Origin: Tetrapyrgos nigripes
Lineage: Eukaryota; Basidiomycota; Agaricomycetes; Agaricales; Campanellaceae
Length of the DNA: 64,000 nucleotides
Direction: 5' to 3'
Assembly: GCA_013368315.1 (NCBI GenBank)
Contig: JAACJM010000307.1
Location: 1-64,000, forward strand
Part shown: positions 9,414 through 20,476 of the stretch, piece after piece
How positions within the stretch are numbered: the stretch's first letter is position 1
Layout: every line of letters starts with the position of its first letter
Notes under the pieces: model-generated
What the model was told of the DNA's origin: nothing
Databases searched by the model: none
What the model saw: the letters and a program-made list of their open reading frames with translations, nothing else
Made by a program: the position numbers and the translations under genes

Positions 9414-11039
9414 CAGTGGGTCAAAAATTGTCCACATGTTTCGCATTTTTGGAAAGATTGCCAATTTAAGCAATACTGAGTAGAGATATTAAAATGTGGT
9501 CAGTAATGGGCAGAAAGCCCTTGATAAACGCTACAATATTCTGTCTGTTTTGTCTTATTTGGCTTAAAACTCATGGAGATATGACTGATTTAAAATGGTA
9601 TGTCATTTGGACAATTTTTTGACATGCAAGTGAAAATACAGAAAGTGCTAGCTTAGTACTTGGTATGCCCTCCTTTGGCCTTCAACACAGCCTCAATCCT
9701 TCTAGGCATGCTCCTGATCAATTTCTGACAATCTTCTTCTGTGATTTCATCCCACTTTTCAGCTGCTCTGTCCCATATTTCCCAAACTCCAGAGGGTGCT
9801 GTGTCATATCCATTGAGCTTGTGTTTGAGGGTTGTCCAGAGGTGTTCAATGGGGTTCAGGTCAGGAGATTGAGCAGGCCAGCTCATGCAATGGATGTTGT
9901 TGTCTTCAAACCACTTGGTGGCCAGTTTTGACTTGTGTTTAGGATCATTGTCTTGCTGAAAAATGGCCACCTCTGGCTCAACACCCAAAATATCCATGCT
10001 CTCCAGAAGGTTGTTCTCCAAAATGTCCACATACTGCTCTGCATTCATCCTGCCCTCCACCTCTGCCATGTTTCCAACTCCTTCCCACCCCATACATCCC
10101 CACACCATGATATTTCCTCCTCCAAATTTGACTGTTTCCACCACATTTCTCTCTCCCAAGGACTCACCCTTCCTCCCCCACACATACTGCTGTCCATCTG
10201 ACCCATATCGATTGATTTTAGTCTCATCTGACCAAATAACCCTTTTCCAGTCATCCACAGTCCAGTTTCTGTACTTCTGTGCAAAGTTTAAACGAGCCTT
10301 CCTGTGAGCTGCAGTGAGTTTGGGCTTCTTCTTCGTTTTAGATGTGTCCACATCATGCCTGAGAAGGGAATTTCGAATGGTTTGGGTGGAGACAGGTTGG
10401 TCAAGGAGGGGATTGATGTTTCTGGCCACTTCTGTAGCATTTTCAGCTTTGCCAGTGTTGATTTGTTGGATAGCAGCACGTTCATCAGTGGTAGACAGCT
10501 TTCTAGGACGCCCTGCTTGATGGTTCTCCTTGTCAGGATACATCTCTTTGGCCAGAGAAGCAATCTTTGACTTGGATACCCCAGTTTTAGCAGAGATTTC
10601 CCTGGATGAAGCAGAAGTTTGGAGGAGAGAGAGGATATTGTCTTTCTGGGTGGATGTGATGGGTCTCATGATTTGATGAGGGCTATAGAACAACTGGATG
10701 CCCTTATATATGGTCCAGCTGGCAGCTATGATATCATTATGATGTAGCCATTGCATCATTGTACAACTCCACTTATGATGTCATCTATGAGACATCACAT
10801 AGTTACAATACTGATTTTGAAGTGGCAACTCAAAAAATTGTCCAAATGACATACCATTTTAAATCAATCATATCTCCATGAGTTTTGAGCCAAATAGGAC
10901 AAATAAAACAGATTATTGTAGCTCTTATCAAGGGCGTTCTGCCCATCACTGACCACATTTCAATATCTCTACTCAGTATTGCTTAAATTGGCAATCTTTC
11001 CAAAAATGCGAAACATGTGGACAATTTTTTGACCCACTG
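9414..11039 (-). mobile_element. Tc1/mariner transposon, apparently intact
   Basis: 1626-bp element flanked by the TA target duplication (9412-9413 and 11040-11041) and bounded by CAGTGGGTCAAAAA... ends. Terminal inverted repeats are long, about 210 bp (9414-9622 and 10830-11039), and very similar. Each carries the motif TCAAAAAATTGTCC at the outer end and again, in reverse orientation, at the inner end, like the duplicated binding sites of IR/DR-type Tc1 elements. It encodes one full-length transposase and sits in exon 2 of the dioxygenase gene on the same strand. Confidence 0.95.
9653..10669 (-). CDS. Tc1/mariner transposase (DD34E), intact
   Basis: 338-residue single-exon transposase, normal length for Tc1. 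Start chosen at MRPITSTQKDN (10669), as an upstream in-frame ATG pair at 10759 adds residues unlike the family. An N-terminal paired-type HTH region includes SSREISAKTGVSKSKIASLA and a basic GRPRKL motif. A second HTH is around residues 75-115. The catalytic triad is complete: WSDETKINR, FQQDNDPKH and SPDLNPIEHLW, with 34 residues between the second Asp and the Glu. It would bind the repeats, excise by cut-and-paste and insert at TA. No stop or frameshift was found, so it could be active or recently active, in contrast to the decayed retroelements nearby. Confidence 0.96.
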   Translation of the reverse strand: MRPITSTQKDNILSLLQTSASSREISAKTGVSKSKIASLAKEMYPDKENHQAGRPRKLSTTDERAAIQQINTGKAENATEVARNINPLLDQPVSTQTIRNSLLRHDVDTSKTKKKPKLTAAHRKARLNFAQKYRNWTVDDWKRVIWSDETKINRYGSDGQQYVWGRKGESLGERNVVETVKFGGGNIMVWGCMGWEGVGNMAEVEGRMNAEQYVDILENNLLESMDILGVEPEVAIFQQDNDPKHKSKLATKWFEDNNIHCMSWPAQSPDLNPIEHLWTTLKHKLNGYDTAPSGVWEIWDRAAEKWDEITEEDCQKLIRSMPRRIEAVLKAKGGHTKY

Positions 11040-11363
11040 TAAGCCCAGAATACTCCTTCTTGTTGCGTAGCTCTGTAAGGACGGAAAAGAGGTCAATAAA
11101 GGACGCGTTGTCTCAGAGATAGAACCTATGTAAGAGATGCGGTTGTGCATGAAAAGGGCCTGACGGTAGGCTCCCCAAGAGACGAGGCTGCCTACACATC
11201 ACGTTCTTTTCATGCAAAGCCACATCTCTTGCATAAATAGGTGCAGGAAATCAAAAGCACAACTTACCTGGCATTGGAGAAAGACAAGAACTGCTGACGC
11301 CAATTTATGTAACTTCTCGTTCTGTTGATATACCCGTGATAGGCACATGCATTGCGCCTCCAT

Positions 11364-11538
11364 GGAGGAGGGTGTCATTTACTTATTATGCAGATAGTTG
11401 TATTGTCAAAGCCATATGGATATGTTCTGATAGTATACTACATTATTAATACATTTTCTGCCCAATAATCTATTTTACAAAAGTGCCGCGACAGCTAGAG
11501 GATCATCAAAGACGTCCATTTGCTTTCATACTACATCA
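11364..11538. promoter_or_regulatory. Shared divergent promoter region, dioxygenase / Tnp2
   Basis: Only 175 bp separate the two start codons (11363 on -, 11539 on +). The stretch is AT-rich. If both starts are right, the transposase and the oxygenase were expressed from one bidirectional control region. Confidence 0.45.
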
Positions 11539-14500
11539 ATGGTAGACGAAGACGAAGACGATTCCTTCTTCCAAGACCCTACTTATCAGCAGCTCTATTC
11601 ACTAATGATAGACTCCGAAGCTCCCGTCCATGAAGACTCAGAGCGTCCTCTGGACTTGGCCACGTCTTCTGACCACCAAAAGCACAAGTCTTCCTGTTCC
11701 AGTGAACTATCTTCCACAGATATTCCTCAAAACCCTTCTCCGTCTTCGCCAAGCAGAAGACCATGGAAGCGACACCATCCATCCCATTCTTTCCAATCAT
11801 CGCCCACTAAGCTTCCCTCACTTTTGACCCCAAGTATGGCTTCGGCTTCAAGCTCAGAGCAATTCGTGAACACCGAAGGGGCTACTGCATCCTCTACGTC
11901 ACTTGACGATGATTTCTTCTCCCGTTCTATATCTCTAGCAACTCTTCTGAACATGAAACACGGAATTGCTCATCTTAACCCGTTACCAGAGCAAGATTTC
12001 AACGAGTTCTCCGAAAGAGTTTCTGAGGTTGCGGTATGTGTTTTATGCATTATTTGATATAGGTTGAGTGACTGACTTGCACTCAGTTAGACCGTGTTCT
12101 TTGTCCCGATTACGACTCTGCAGAGGATGGCATCATGGACTCTGCTCTATTGCCAGGACCTGATGGATTTAAGCATCCTTTTGTGTCACCTCGAGATCTC
12201 AACACTGCCACCAATTTTGCATTTAAAAAAGTTGTCCACGAGGAGCAAAAGCTGTATCTAATGCAGGCGAGATTGCAGCAATTATCGGAAGAGCACAGTC
12301 CTCGAGATGTGATTCAATCAACGCTAGTTGACCTGGAATACGGCGTCAAACGGTCCAGAGAAATCGTTTCTAATATCCGGCACTCGAATGTCACCAATCC
12401 TGTCATCCAAAGCGTGCAGAGTGGTCTGACCTCACTAGAAGCCAGTGTAGTAGACTGGTGTACCAGACATCCAGATATTACTCCTGTTCGTATCGACAAC
12501 CGTAAGTTATTCTTGTGTGTCTTATTCTTATGCTGAAAGTACCTCTAGTTGTCAGCCGTGTTTTCAATCGACCTTCACAGCCCAGTGTGACGCTTCTCTT
12601 GAAGATGTTGAAGGTTTTCTCCCACACTCTGATTCTCTCGGGCAATCATCCAGGGACTCTGGAGCAGAATAAGGCAATAGACGACATTCCTGAGTCCATC
12701 ATAACTCTGGAAAGTCGCCTAAACCTTGGGATCACTTCGGTACCCATTGCTGTCTGCAAGAAATGCCGCTGTACCTACGGTCCAACCTTCCCTCATGGTA
12801 GTGCTGAACCAGTGTACGACAGTCACTGTTCTAATACTACCGTCCATGGTGTGTGCAGTGCGGAGATGCTCAATGTCAAGGGACAACCGAAGCAGCTCTT
12901 TCATTATTATCCTTTTCATGAGTGGTTTGGCAAATTCATTGCCCTTCCGGACGTCAAGAAACATGGCGATGACTTCTGTGAAGCAGTGCAGAAGCAAAAC
13001 CCAGCTAATAAGCGCACTGCTGCGGACGGAAGTTTCATTCATGACCTACGAGATGAGGACGGTAGACTGTTTGTGGTGGATCGTGGGGATGAAGGACATT
13101 GGTTTTTCAAACTACACGCGGATTCCTTCAATGTGGAAGGAAACAGGATTCGCGGGCCCAAAAAATCTACCAGCATCATCGTAATGTTCTGTCTTAACCT
13201 ACCTCTCAATCTTGCCAATGACCCTGCATACATCTACTTGTCTGGAATTATCCAGGGTCCAAATGAGCCTGACCCCAAAGAGGCTGCTTGTCAAGGTTGT
13301 CGTTACACTCGATAACCACCCAAGTCACACAGTACGAGAAGGCCGGTTTACAAGAGAATAGATTTGATCAAGAGAGATAGAGAGATAAAGAGATGGATAG
13401 GAAGTAAGCTGACTAGGCTCTACACTGCGTAGTGAAAGTACGGAGCGGAGACGAAGTGAACGAACTAAGGAATAGGTTACAAGGATCACAGGTATATAAG
13501 TAAAATATGAACGGATGGGAAAGAGTAAGTAATAATAGACGGTATCATGTGGAAATGTCAAGGGTGAGAGAATAATGAGTCAAATATGGATAGATGAAGG
13601 TACTGGATCATACGAAGTGATTGACAATGAGAATGTCCATGGAGATAGGAATCGGAGGAGATAAGGATGTGAGTCATAGATCTAGAGAGAAGGTAACTAT
13701 AGATGATGATGAGAAATGGTTGATGTTTTATGGGGTTAGAGTGGGGATAGGTAGTAAAAAGAAAAGAATAGAAAGAAAATGAATAGGCAGGAGACGATTC
13801 ATGACACTGCTCATAGTCACTATCTGCGCCATCTGGTACGGGACCTCGACCTTGCTTACACCCGTGGGTTGAAGCCCTACCACTCTTATATCACCTATAA
13901 CAATCAGAACTCAGACAAACTGAATGATCTTTGCGACCTGGACTCCAGCAAACCCAAAGACCCTTATAACCGAACTCATCATATTGCAGTATCAAATCTG
14001 GTTGTCCATATGCTGGGTTTCATGATGCTAGCTCCCATCACTTCTGTTTTATATGTCGTTGCTGGCATACGGCTCATCTCGATAGGATCGACATTAATCA
14101 CTGGACTGAGGCAGATAATGACATTTTGAGGGAGGGGCTGTTTTGTGGAGTAAAACAGGGTCAAAGAGAGAACGAGCAAGGATAGAAGAGGTGTATGGCA
14201 CCCGCCACTCAGCAATGTGGGCACTGAAGTACTGGCGCCCTTCAGAACAGCTTGTACCTGAACCGATGCACACTTTTTTCCTGCAAATCCTCCAGAACTA
14301 TTTCTGTGAAGCTCTTGGTTTGGAAGGGCCCGAGAAGGATAAAGAAAAACCTGTTTATCGCTCGTATCATGCTTTCTATCACAATTTTACCCCTCCACCA
14401 CATCTGTCAGAAACAGCGACAACAGATGCTGCCCCCATCAACGAAACGCTGCAGGGAATATTGACACTGATGGACAGTGACAAAGATCTAGGCAATAACA

Positions 14501-16697
14501 ATAGGTTGTTCTTGATGGAATGGAGTGACTTGCCAGCAAACCTCCAACAGTTGTGTGAAACCAGGAAGAATTGGATGAGGGAAGAAATTGTCAGCGACAA
14601 GAATGCATATCGAGACGTCTTATGGGTCCATGATACTCTTTCAGGGCCTGCACCTTTGCGAAACTCTCCAGAAGAAACCCGATTCTGCGCCACTCTGATG
14701 AAGAATAGATGGATCTCATTACTCTATGTGTGCAATGACCGCATGGTTTTTCTGAAGGAACTTGGGACTGAAGAGCAGGCGTTTATTCCGGTCAGGGGGG
14801 TCTCCAAGAAGAGTATGGCAATGGCATTGACTGCATGGGTAGGTCCTCACGAGAATACTCCCAGTTAATATCTGACTTGAGCGTTCTAGCGCATCGGAAG
14901 TGTGCTTGAAAAGGATAATTTTTCCTGGCTGTTTTTCAATCCTTCGGACGACCGAGATGCTCCTAATATCCCCTGGGCCAATTCTGAGGAAGATGGAGCA
15001 GCTGATTTTGCATGTTTAGCCACAGAGTCTGACAATTGCCAGAATTTGTCTCCCGATACTCGCAAAGAGCTTGAATGAATCATCATTCTGCATATTCCAT
15101 TAGCAGTATCCATCGTAAACTTCAGCAACCTCTTGAAGACCTCGCCAGTCTCGGAAAAGTGCTGGGACGGGATAATACATGGTACGCCCTAGCATACGTC
15201 TGCGTTGACCTGAATTGCTTTCCATTGGGACTCGAAAAAGTAAAGAAGAAGGATTTGATAGCTCAACTCCTCACCTGGGTGAGCATACTTTTATTCAATT
15301 TAAAGACATACCTGACAGCGGAATATCTATAATAGTGTGGCAAACAACCTGTAGAGGAACTACCATGGGCACATGTGGATTACCAAGCGGTTCTTCACCG
15401 GCTGCGCCAAACAATTTCCAAAGTCATTACGCCAGCCTGGGTTACGAAGCCTCCCCCGAATGTAGGCAAGAAGAAAGCTGGCACACTGAAAGCAGATCAC
15501 TGGCGGACCCTCTTTGCTATCCATCTTCCATTATCTCTACTTAGTCTGTGGGGTACAGGCTCTCCATTAGCAGCTGAAGACGCAAATCAGATGTCGTATG
15601 TCCTGGAAACGTCCCTGTGGCTGACTTGCGCACTCATCGTCATGACTAAAGATACCTTAACACCAGAAAGGGGGGAAGCATTCAGGAATGCTTATCTGCA
15701 GCATGTCCTTGGTCTACGTACAAATTTCCCAGGGTTTTTCGAACCGACTCACCATCTCGCATTCCACATACCTGATTTTATGGACAAATTCAGCACCTTA
15801 CACAACTGGTGGGCCTTTGCGCTAGAGAACTTGATCGGACGGCTCCAGCAGTATCAATCATATAGAGGGTGAGTATATGGCCATCATTTTTTACATTGCT
15901 ATTCATAGCCTTTGCAGGTCAATTTGAGAAAACCATCCTTCACTCTTTCAATAACGGTGCTTCTGTGAGACAGTGGCTTTTGCGTCCGGACTGTCCACCA
16001 CTGTTGAAGTACTGCCTTGAGATGTTGAATAAAGCTTATCGTTATCAGAAGAAAGGTCAGCCTACCAAAGACAATGAAGAGGAGTCACAGTCTGCTGCAG
16101 CTGAAAGTCCTTTTGACAACCCAGGGGATGAGGATGACTTGGATGAAGTTGATACCTCACATGATGTCGCCAACATTGCGGGTGGTCAGACCTTTGAAGT
16201 GTTGAAATGGTTATCGCCGAACAACCTGCCACAAGAGCTCGTGTTTGCTTGTGGATGTCGAGACATACGCTGCTTCTCCCGTGTCAGGGCGCCTCGCAAT
16301 TTCTACACTATTCCCAACAAGAAAGCCATAGGCAACAGTTTCGTTTCCTTCAAAGAGGGTGATTCCTGGGTTGCTGGTCAGATCCACTATATTTTTGACC
16401 ACTTTGATGGGAAAATGCTCTTCGGTATTAGAAGGAGCATGTTCTTGGGCCCTCAAGCAAGCACCAACGGCCCTCTGACGGGTCCTTTCAGCTCATTTTG
16501 GTCGCATGGTTTTGAAGCTAAACTGGTGGCATCTCCATTCCAGTCAAAATTGGAAATCCTCGAAATGAGGAACATCCTTGGACATGTTGCATGATGGCCA
16601 TTACCGACGGGTGAAGTGGTGGTCTTGAGTCTATCAAGGGTGAGTCTTACTATTACACAGCTTATCCGTCCCTTGCTGACCATGTCTCCAGGATTGA
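11539..16697 (+). pseudogene. Tnp2 (CACTA-type) transposase, inactivated
   Basis: Exons: 11539-12033, 12087-12501, 12549-14838 (split by a solo LTR), 14890-15278, 15336-15868, 15918-16639, 16692-16697. Family hallmarks: the Cys cluster AVCKKCRCTYGPTFP, the core FNVEGNRIRG, LNLPLNLANDPAYIYLSGII, GFHDASSHHFCFICRC, YWRPSEQLVPEPMHTFFLQI, and AGTLKADHWRTLF / FHIPDFMDKFSTLHNWWAFA near the C-terminus. In basidiomycetes these proteins excise and insert CACTA elements. Lesions: a solo LTR at 13289, one-base losses in G runs near 14023 and 14137, an A-run loss near 15075, and an in-frame TGA at 16591. An acidic, Ser-rich N-terminus (residues 1-165) precedes the conserved part. Terminal inverted repeats of this element were not found. 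Confidence 0.88.
13289..13806. repeat. Solo LTR of the E0 family inside Tnp2
   Basis: 518 bp, TGTCAAGG ... CATGACA, flanked by the perfect 5-bp duplication CTGCT (13284-13288 and 13807-13811). Closely related to the LTR at 4562-5069, same orientation. Removing it with one target copy rejoins the Tnp2 frame (KEAA-HSHYLRHL). No internal retrotransposon sequence is present, so it is the product of LTR-LTR recombination. Confidence 0.95.
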
Positions 16698-17446
16698 TCA
16701 TTTTGTAGCTGTCTTACATATATCATGATATGTCTTTAACTGATGCCATACATATATTTTTTGACTTCAAACTGCCCTAAGAGCGCAGTGATATAGAAAC
16801 CTGAAGACTGACAGTGAGCTTGAAATTGGGTAGGCTGAGTGTACACGAGGAAAGGTTGGATCGATCCCTGGCAGCGACTCAGAGCTGCAAAAGCCGAGTT
16901 TGTCTTCTTACGTTTTGTACATGAGTAAAAATTTGGTAAAAATGCTCACCCAACCAACACCATCCGACCAAAACCCCCTGCACACCCAACAACACATGGT
17001 TAAGATCTGTGCCCGCCATGCACCACATTGTTGCTCAAATTCTTGGGTCCTCAGAGAGTCCTAGATAATGACAATCACTCAATTTGCATTTGATCCCCTC
17101 AATCTTCCCAATGTAACTACAGTATGCTAAAGAATAAGTAGATAATAAATACTAGAAGTGCCCACTGCATGAGGATAGTGCCAAAGTTCAGAGCCCACTG
17201 AGCATAAGATCGTCGGAGACTTAGTGGTGCTGTCTTCCTTGCAAATGACTTGTCCGTCATGCTGGTATCGTCCGAAGATAAGTGAGGCACTTCACTGTGT
17301 GAGGAGTCAACATTTTAAACACAGCACTGGCTCCACCAGAAGATAGGTAATTACCAAATTATATTATTGCAGAGGTCTGGAACAGTGGGTACTGGATGGT
17401 CTTCTGAGTCAACGGGGACAGATGGAACTTCGCCTCGCTTCATACA
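16698..17446. other. Downstream of Tnp2, no gene seen
   Basis: Non-coding as far as I can see. I looked for CACTA/CACTG ends of the Tnp2 element here and found none that I can pair. Confidence 0.4.
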
Positions 17447-17874
17447 TTGCAGATATTGCGGCCGGTAGAAAGTCCTCAGGAGATGGTCTGGGGGAGACTG
17501 TGTGCCAAGCTGGTGGCTACGAACTGTAGTCCGCTTCCTGCCCCTCTGGTTGAAAAGTTGCTTGTCCTTGGACCTGGCTGTGTCAACATACTGGAAAAGG
17601 TTTCTGAAGGCGGGATGTCAAAATTCCGGCTCCATAATGATGGTGATACTTCTCTGATCCTCTTGCTCTCTCTCTTCGTCCGACATGCTGTCAACGCCTA
17701 AACGGCTGAGACAATCTGAAGCACTTTCCCAAAACTGATTAGTTCGTGTGTCATGAATGGTGCATGAGTATTCGAGCATGATGGCGCAGGTTCTTGTCCG
17801 CCTCAAAAGTGTCTGCAAAGTATCTTTCAGTAAGTCAGTGAACGGAATAAGATAGCGACACACCCTATGAGGTA

Positions 17875-18554
17875 CCAATATCATGATACACCTGGGTAAG
17901 CCCACAGCCAGTGTTGCAATATAGGTGGGGTTCGACCATGAGTGGCTGTACCATGGTTCATGGAACAGTATTACAATATGGGTAGGGGTGCTATTAGCAG
18001 AATATGAGGTGCCATATTAGGCTTTTATTTGTTCATACAAACAAAGTGCAAATGGCTCAAACAGCATCAAACAATTGCACTGCCTTGCCACATCCTACCA
18101 AATAAGCAATTTCGGTTCAAAAGACTACCTTGTTGACCTGCCTAATATAGTAATTAGGCTGTTATTGGATTAGCAAAAACTGATGCCCCCCTTTCAAAGC
18201 CTGTCTCTGGGGCTAATAGAGTTAGGGTTAGAGTTGTAATTAGATAAGCAAAAAGTCATGCCCCCCCTCTCAAAGCCTGTCTCTGGGGCTAGTAGTATTA
18301 AGGTTAGGGTTAGGGTTAGGGTTTTTTTGTGGCAGAAAGGTCCCATAAATCCTTGAAAAATCTAAAAAAATATTGAAAATATTCCCACAATACTAGCTGT
18401 GGCTGAGCACAGTGATAAAGAGGTAAGTCACATGTTTCACCTACCCCATATTGCAATACTGTCCCCAAATACCTCCGTTCTATTGACTTGTGAGGGTGAC
18501 CCACCTATATTGCAACACTGGCTGTGGGCTTACCCAGCTGTATTATGATATTGG
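17875..18554. mobile_element. 680-bp MITE with TA target duplication
   Basis: Terminal inverted repeats of about 53 bp (CCAATATCATRATACA... outwards to ...TATAGGTGGG) at 17875-17930 and 18498-18554, flanked by TA (17873-17874, 18555-18556). A second, subterminal inverted pair includes CAGTATTRCAATATGGG. No coding capacity. The inside holds two copies of a ~70-bp direct repeat (around 18178-18240 and 18247-18310) and telomere-like repeats. The TA duplication points to the Tc1/mariner superfamily; its ends differ from the Tc1 element at 9414. Confidence 0.85.
18297..18323 (+). repeat. Interstitial telomere-like repeats (TTAGGG)
   Basis: Three contiguous TTAGGG units with partial flanking units, followed by a T run, inside the MITE. 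A degenerate unit (GTTAGGGTTAGAG) occurs about 75 bp earlier in the related direct repeat, so the run may have grown from the element's own sequence. Confidence 0.85.
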
Positions 18555-19371
18555 TACTGCATCGCCTCAGCGACAACATACATGTTCACGAGCTGACCGG
18601 TTTCCATTGCTTTCCTTCCTCAAAGTTTGATTATCTTCTAGCGCTTGTGAAAGGGAAAGGCCAGAATGCCGGGCAGTCTCAATCTGCGCGAAGACATCCG
18701 ACATCTGACGAGCAAATAACTGATCCCAATATACCACATCATCTCCTGAAAGCCTAGCAGATATAGCCTCGGTAGTATAGATGAGATTTTCCACTTCACA
18801 GGCAAGCATCTGAGCAACTGCACAGTTCCAAGGAGCACGTCTCATACTGGAAGCATCACATGGTGAGGTATCAAGACGTGCACCTGGACAGTCTGGGCCA
18901 AATATGAGGATTCTCTTGAAACCACACTAGTTGTTCTACAGAGACGGGTTCCAGGCTAGCCAGTTCTTGTATCTTCTGCACTCCAAAAGCTTTGAAGATG
19001 ACCTCTCTGCCAATTTTCTGGATTCAAAATCAGTAGACGGATGCATAATAGATATGAGCCTCACACGTTAATTAGTTGCTGCAGCAGAAGGTCGGCCTGA
19101 TACTAATGGGTCATCATCCAAACCATATACTAAAACAGCAATACGCACTCCTTCGAATTCCAGCCAGTTATTATCTGCCTGCAGAAAGGAATAACCATTA
19201 GTTGTTGTCTACGACTCTCGATGTGCATGATGTGCACACCATAGATAAGTAGCAGAACTAACCGAGACTCAGAGAAGAAAGAAACTTGCGTTGAGGTCGC
19301 GTGATGCAGAATTCGCCCATCTGTTACTTCTTCCTTGTACCTCTCCCTCTACTCTACTAACAACTCCAGCA

Positions 19372-20451
19372 AGCTAGTGTTGGAAAGCCCAAGCCCAAAC
19401 ACGTCAAGAAGTGCAAGGGGAAGGCTGCTGTGAAAAAAGGATGTGAACCAGGGGCAGTCCAAAATGCTAGAAGACTCGGGCTCTGTTGCTTCAAGCTCCA
19501 CTATTGACAACGCCTCCAGGTTCAAACGAGAAGGTCAACATCTCGATGGTGCTCCAGGTGAGAAGAGTGAAAAGGCAGAGGGGAAAGAGAAGCGTAAACC
19601 ACCGATAAAGTTGAGAAAGACCAAGAGTAAAGGGAACGTCCTTGGGAGTAAACCTGCACCTTCCAAGGTACGGTACATAGGTGTGTGGCCTTTTTACCTT
19701 GCTACTTCCTCTTAATCACTAACAGAGACCTCAAAACCGACCCGAGGGTCTCTCCGGTTTTCTGGATGAAGTTTTCTCTCATCCAGATTCGAGATGGATA
19801 CCAGTCGACTCTCTACGTGGCATTGTCAACAAATCCAAAGTCTCTAGCCCAGGTAACCCTCCTCCGACCCTTCAGATACACCTTCAGTGTCCACATTGAT
19901 ATCTGGATGACATAGGTCCTGGCGTTTGAAGAAGACGACTATGCAAGAGACGTTACTACACGATACGCTAAGCAGTTTGGTGCCAAGGTAGCGAAAGCTC
20001 AAGGTGGTAGCCTTGCTCCTGGAGCAGGTGGGAAGGGGAGAGCACAGTGGTGGATGTAGTGACCCGACTGTTTCGATTGGTGTGCATCTCTTGCTCAAAT
20101 GTGATTCTCTTTGCAACTGATGTCACAAAAAAAATTATTAGAACCGAGATGACTTGGAAGATGGAAGATGCAGAATTTGAACAAGCACAATGGAATGAAG
20201 GGATGCCCACAGCCATTGGTGAATTCAAAGACCATTCTCTGTATGTCGCCCCATCAGTAACCTTACTCTACGTCTCATCAGATTTCTAGATACGTTCTCC
20301 CTCATCACTTCAAACAAAACAAAACAAAACACTCTACCTTTCACCTCCCACAACACCTGAACTCAGTCAATTTCGTGGAGAACCTGTCTGTTCATGCTCT
20401 GCTTTCGGTCTACTCAAAAACCGGCTAAAGAGTGAAGGAAGATACAGGGAG
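19372..20451 (+). pseudogene. RAD4: RAD4/XPC DNA-repair gene fragment (central part)
   Basis: Decayed multi-exon copy of the nucleotide-excision-repair damage sensor Rad4/XPC. A basic linker (19443-19670) leads into DPRVSPVFW and VFSHPDSRWIPVDSLRGIVN (transglutaminase-like domain), then VLAFEEDDYARDV with TTRYAKQFGAKVAKAQGG. Next come WW and VVTRLFRL, EGMPTAIGEFKDHSLYV (start of BHD1), and FRGEPVCSCSAFGLLKNRL. Between these, GT..AG introns of about 50-65 bp can be placed. Lesions: a one-base loss at FW/GATGAAG near 19770, a TAG after QWWM near 20057, and a degenerate exon near 20290-20330. The N-terminal part and BHD2/3 are absent, so it cannot be the genome's working copy. An LTR element is inserted just after the last exon. 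Confidence 0.75.
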
Positions 20452-20476
20452 GTATGTATGCTCTTTGAATACTACT

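Larger units (their letters stand above)
7985..11363 (-). pseudogene. TET/JBP-like 2OG-Fe(II) dioxygenase gene, disrupted by Tc1 element
   Basis: Exon 1 (11363-11268) starts MEAQCMCLSRVYQQNEKL. Exon 2 runs 11070 to 8886 but is split by a Tc1 element at a TA; across the insertion the frame continues as KEYSGL-TKEQTQLAI. Exon 3 is 8833-8526, exon 4 starts at 8477, and the gene ends at 7985. The catalytic double-stranded beta-helix shows the HxD motif in FPHHDFLNLLFGQCGV (near 8325) and the distal His in EFPPGCFILLPSAMICHSN (near 8195), then GLFRWCHNG. This is the agaricomycete-expanded oxygenase family I associate with TET/JBP enzymes, which oxidise 5-methylpyrimidines in DNA. Near 8250-8280 the frame shifts and the strand holding a usual GGHL/I-type motif is missing; a 43-nt intron there would restore frame but delete core. 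It is divergent from Tnp2 with 175 bp between starts. Assignment to TET/JBP rather than another 2OG family is inference. Confidence 0.6.
17447..19180 (-). pseudogene. Unknown agaricomycete repetitive gene, split by a MITE
   Basis: Coding fragments on the minus strand. Upstream pieces read NWLEFEGVRIAVLVYGLDDD (about 19170-19110), IGREVIFKAFGVQKIQELAS (about 19010-18960) and a stretch from 18845 with SARLSGDDVVYWDQLFARQ. After the MITE come RTRTCAIMLEYSCTIHDTR and FWESASDCLSRLGVDSMSDE (17620-17830), with RHPAFRNLFQYVDTARSKDK further on. The frame crosses the MITE site as YVVAEAMQ-YLIGCVAIL. The LGVD-MSxDE block followed by a weak DUF-like segment is familiar to me from repetitive agaricomycete proteins of unknown function. 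Exon limits are uncertain and I assign no function. Confidence 0.4.

Noticed and set aside
15279..15336. Frameshift in Tnp2 near 15330
   Set aside because: Using the acceptor at 15335 (AATAG) the 57-nt intron keeps the frame (LLTW-CGKQPVEELPW), so no lesion is needed here.
20312..20332. (AAAAC)n microsatellite near 20315 as a functional element
   Set aside because: Short simple repeat in a decayed RAD4 exon/intron border; nothing else supports a role.
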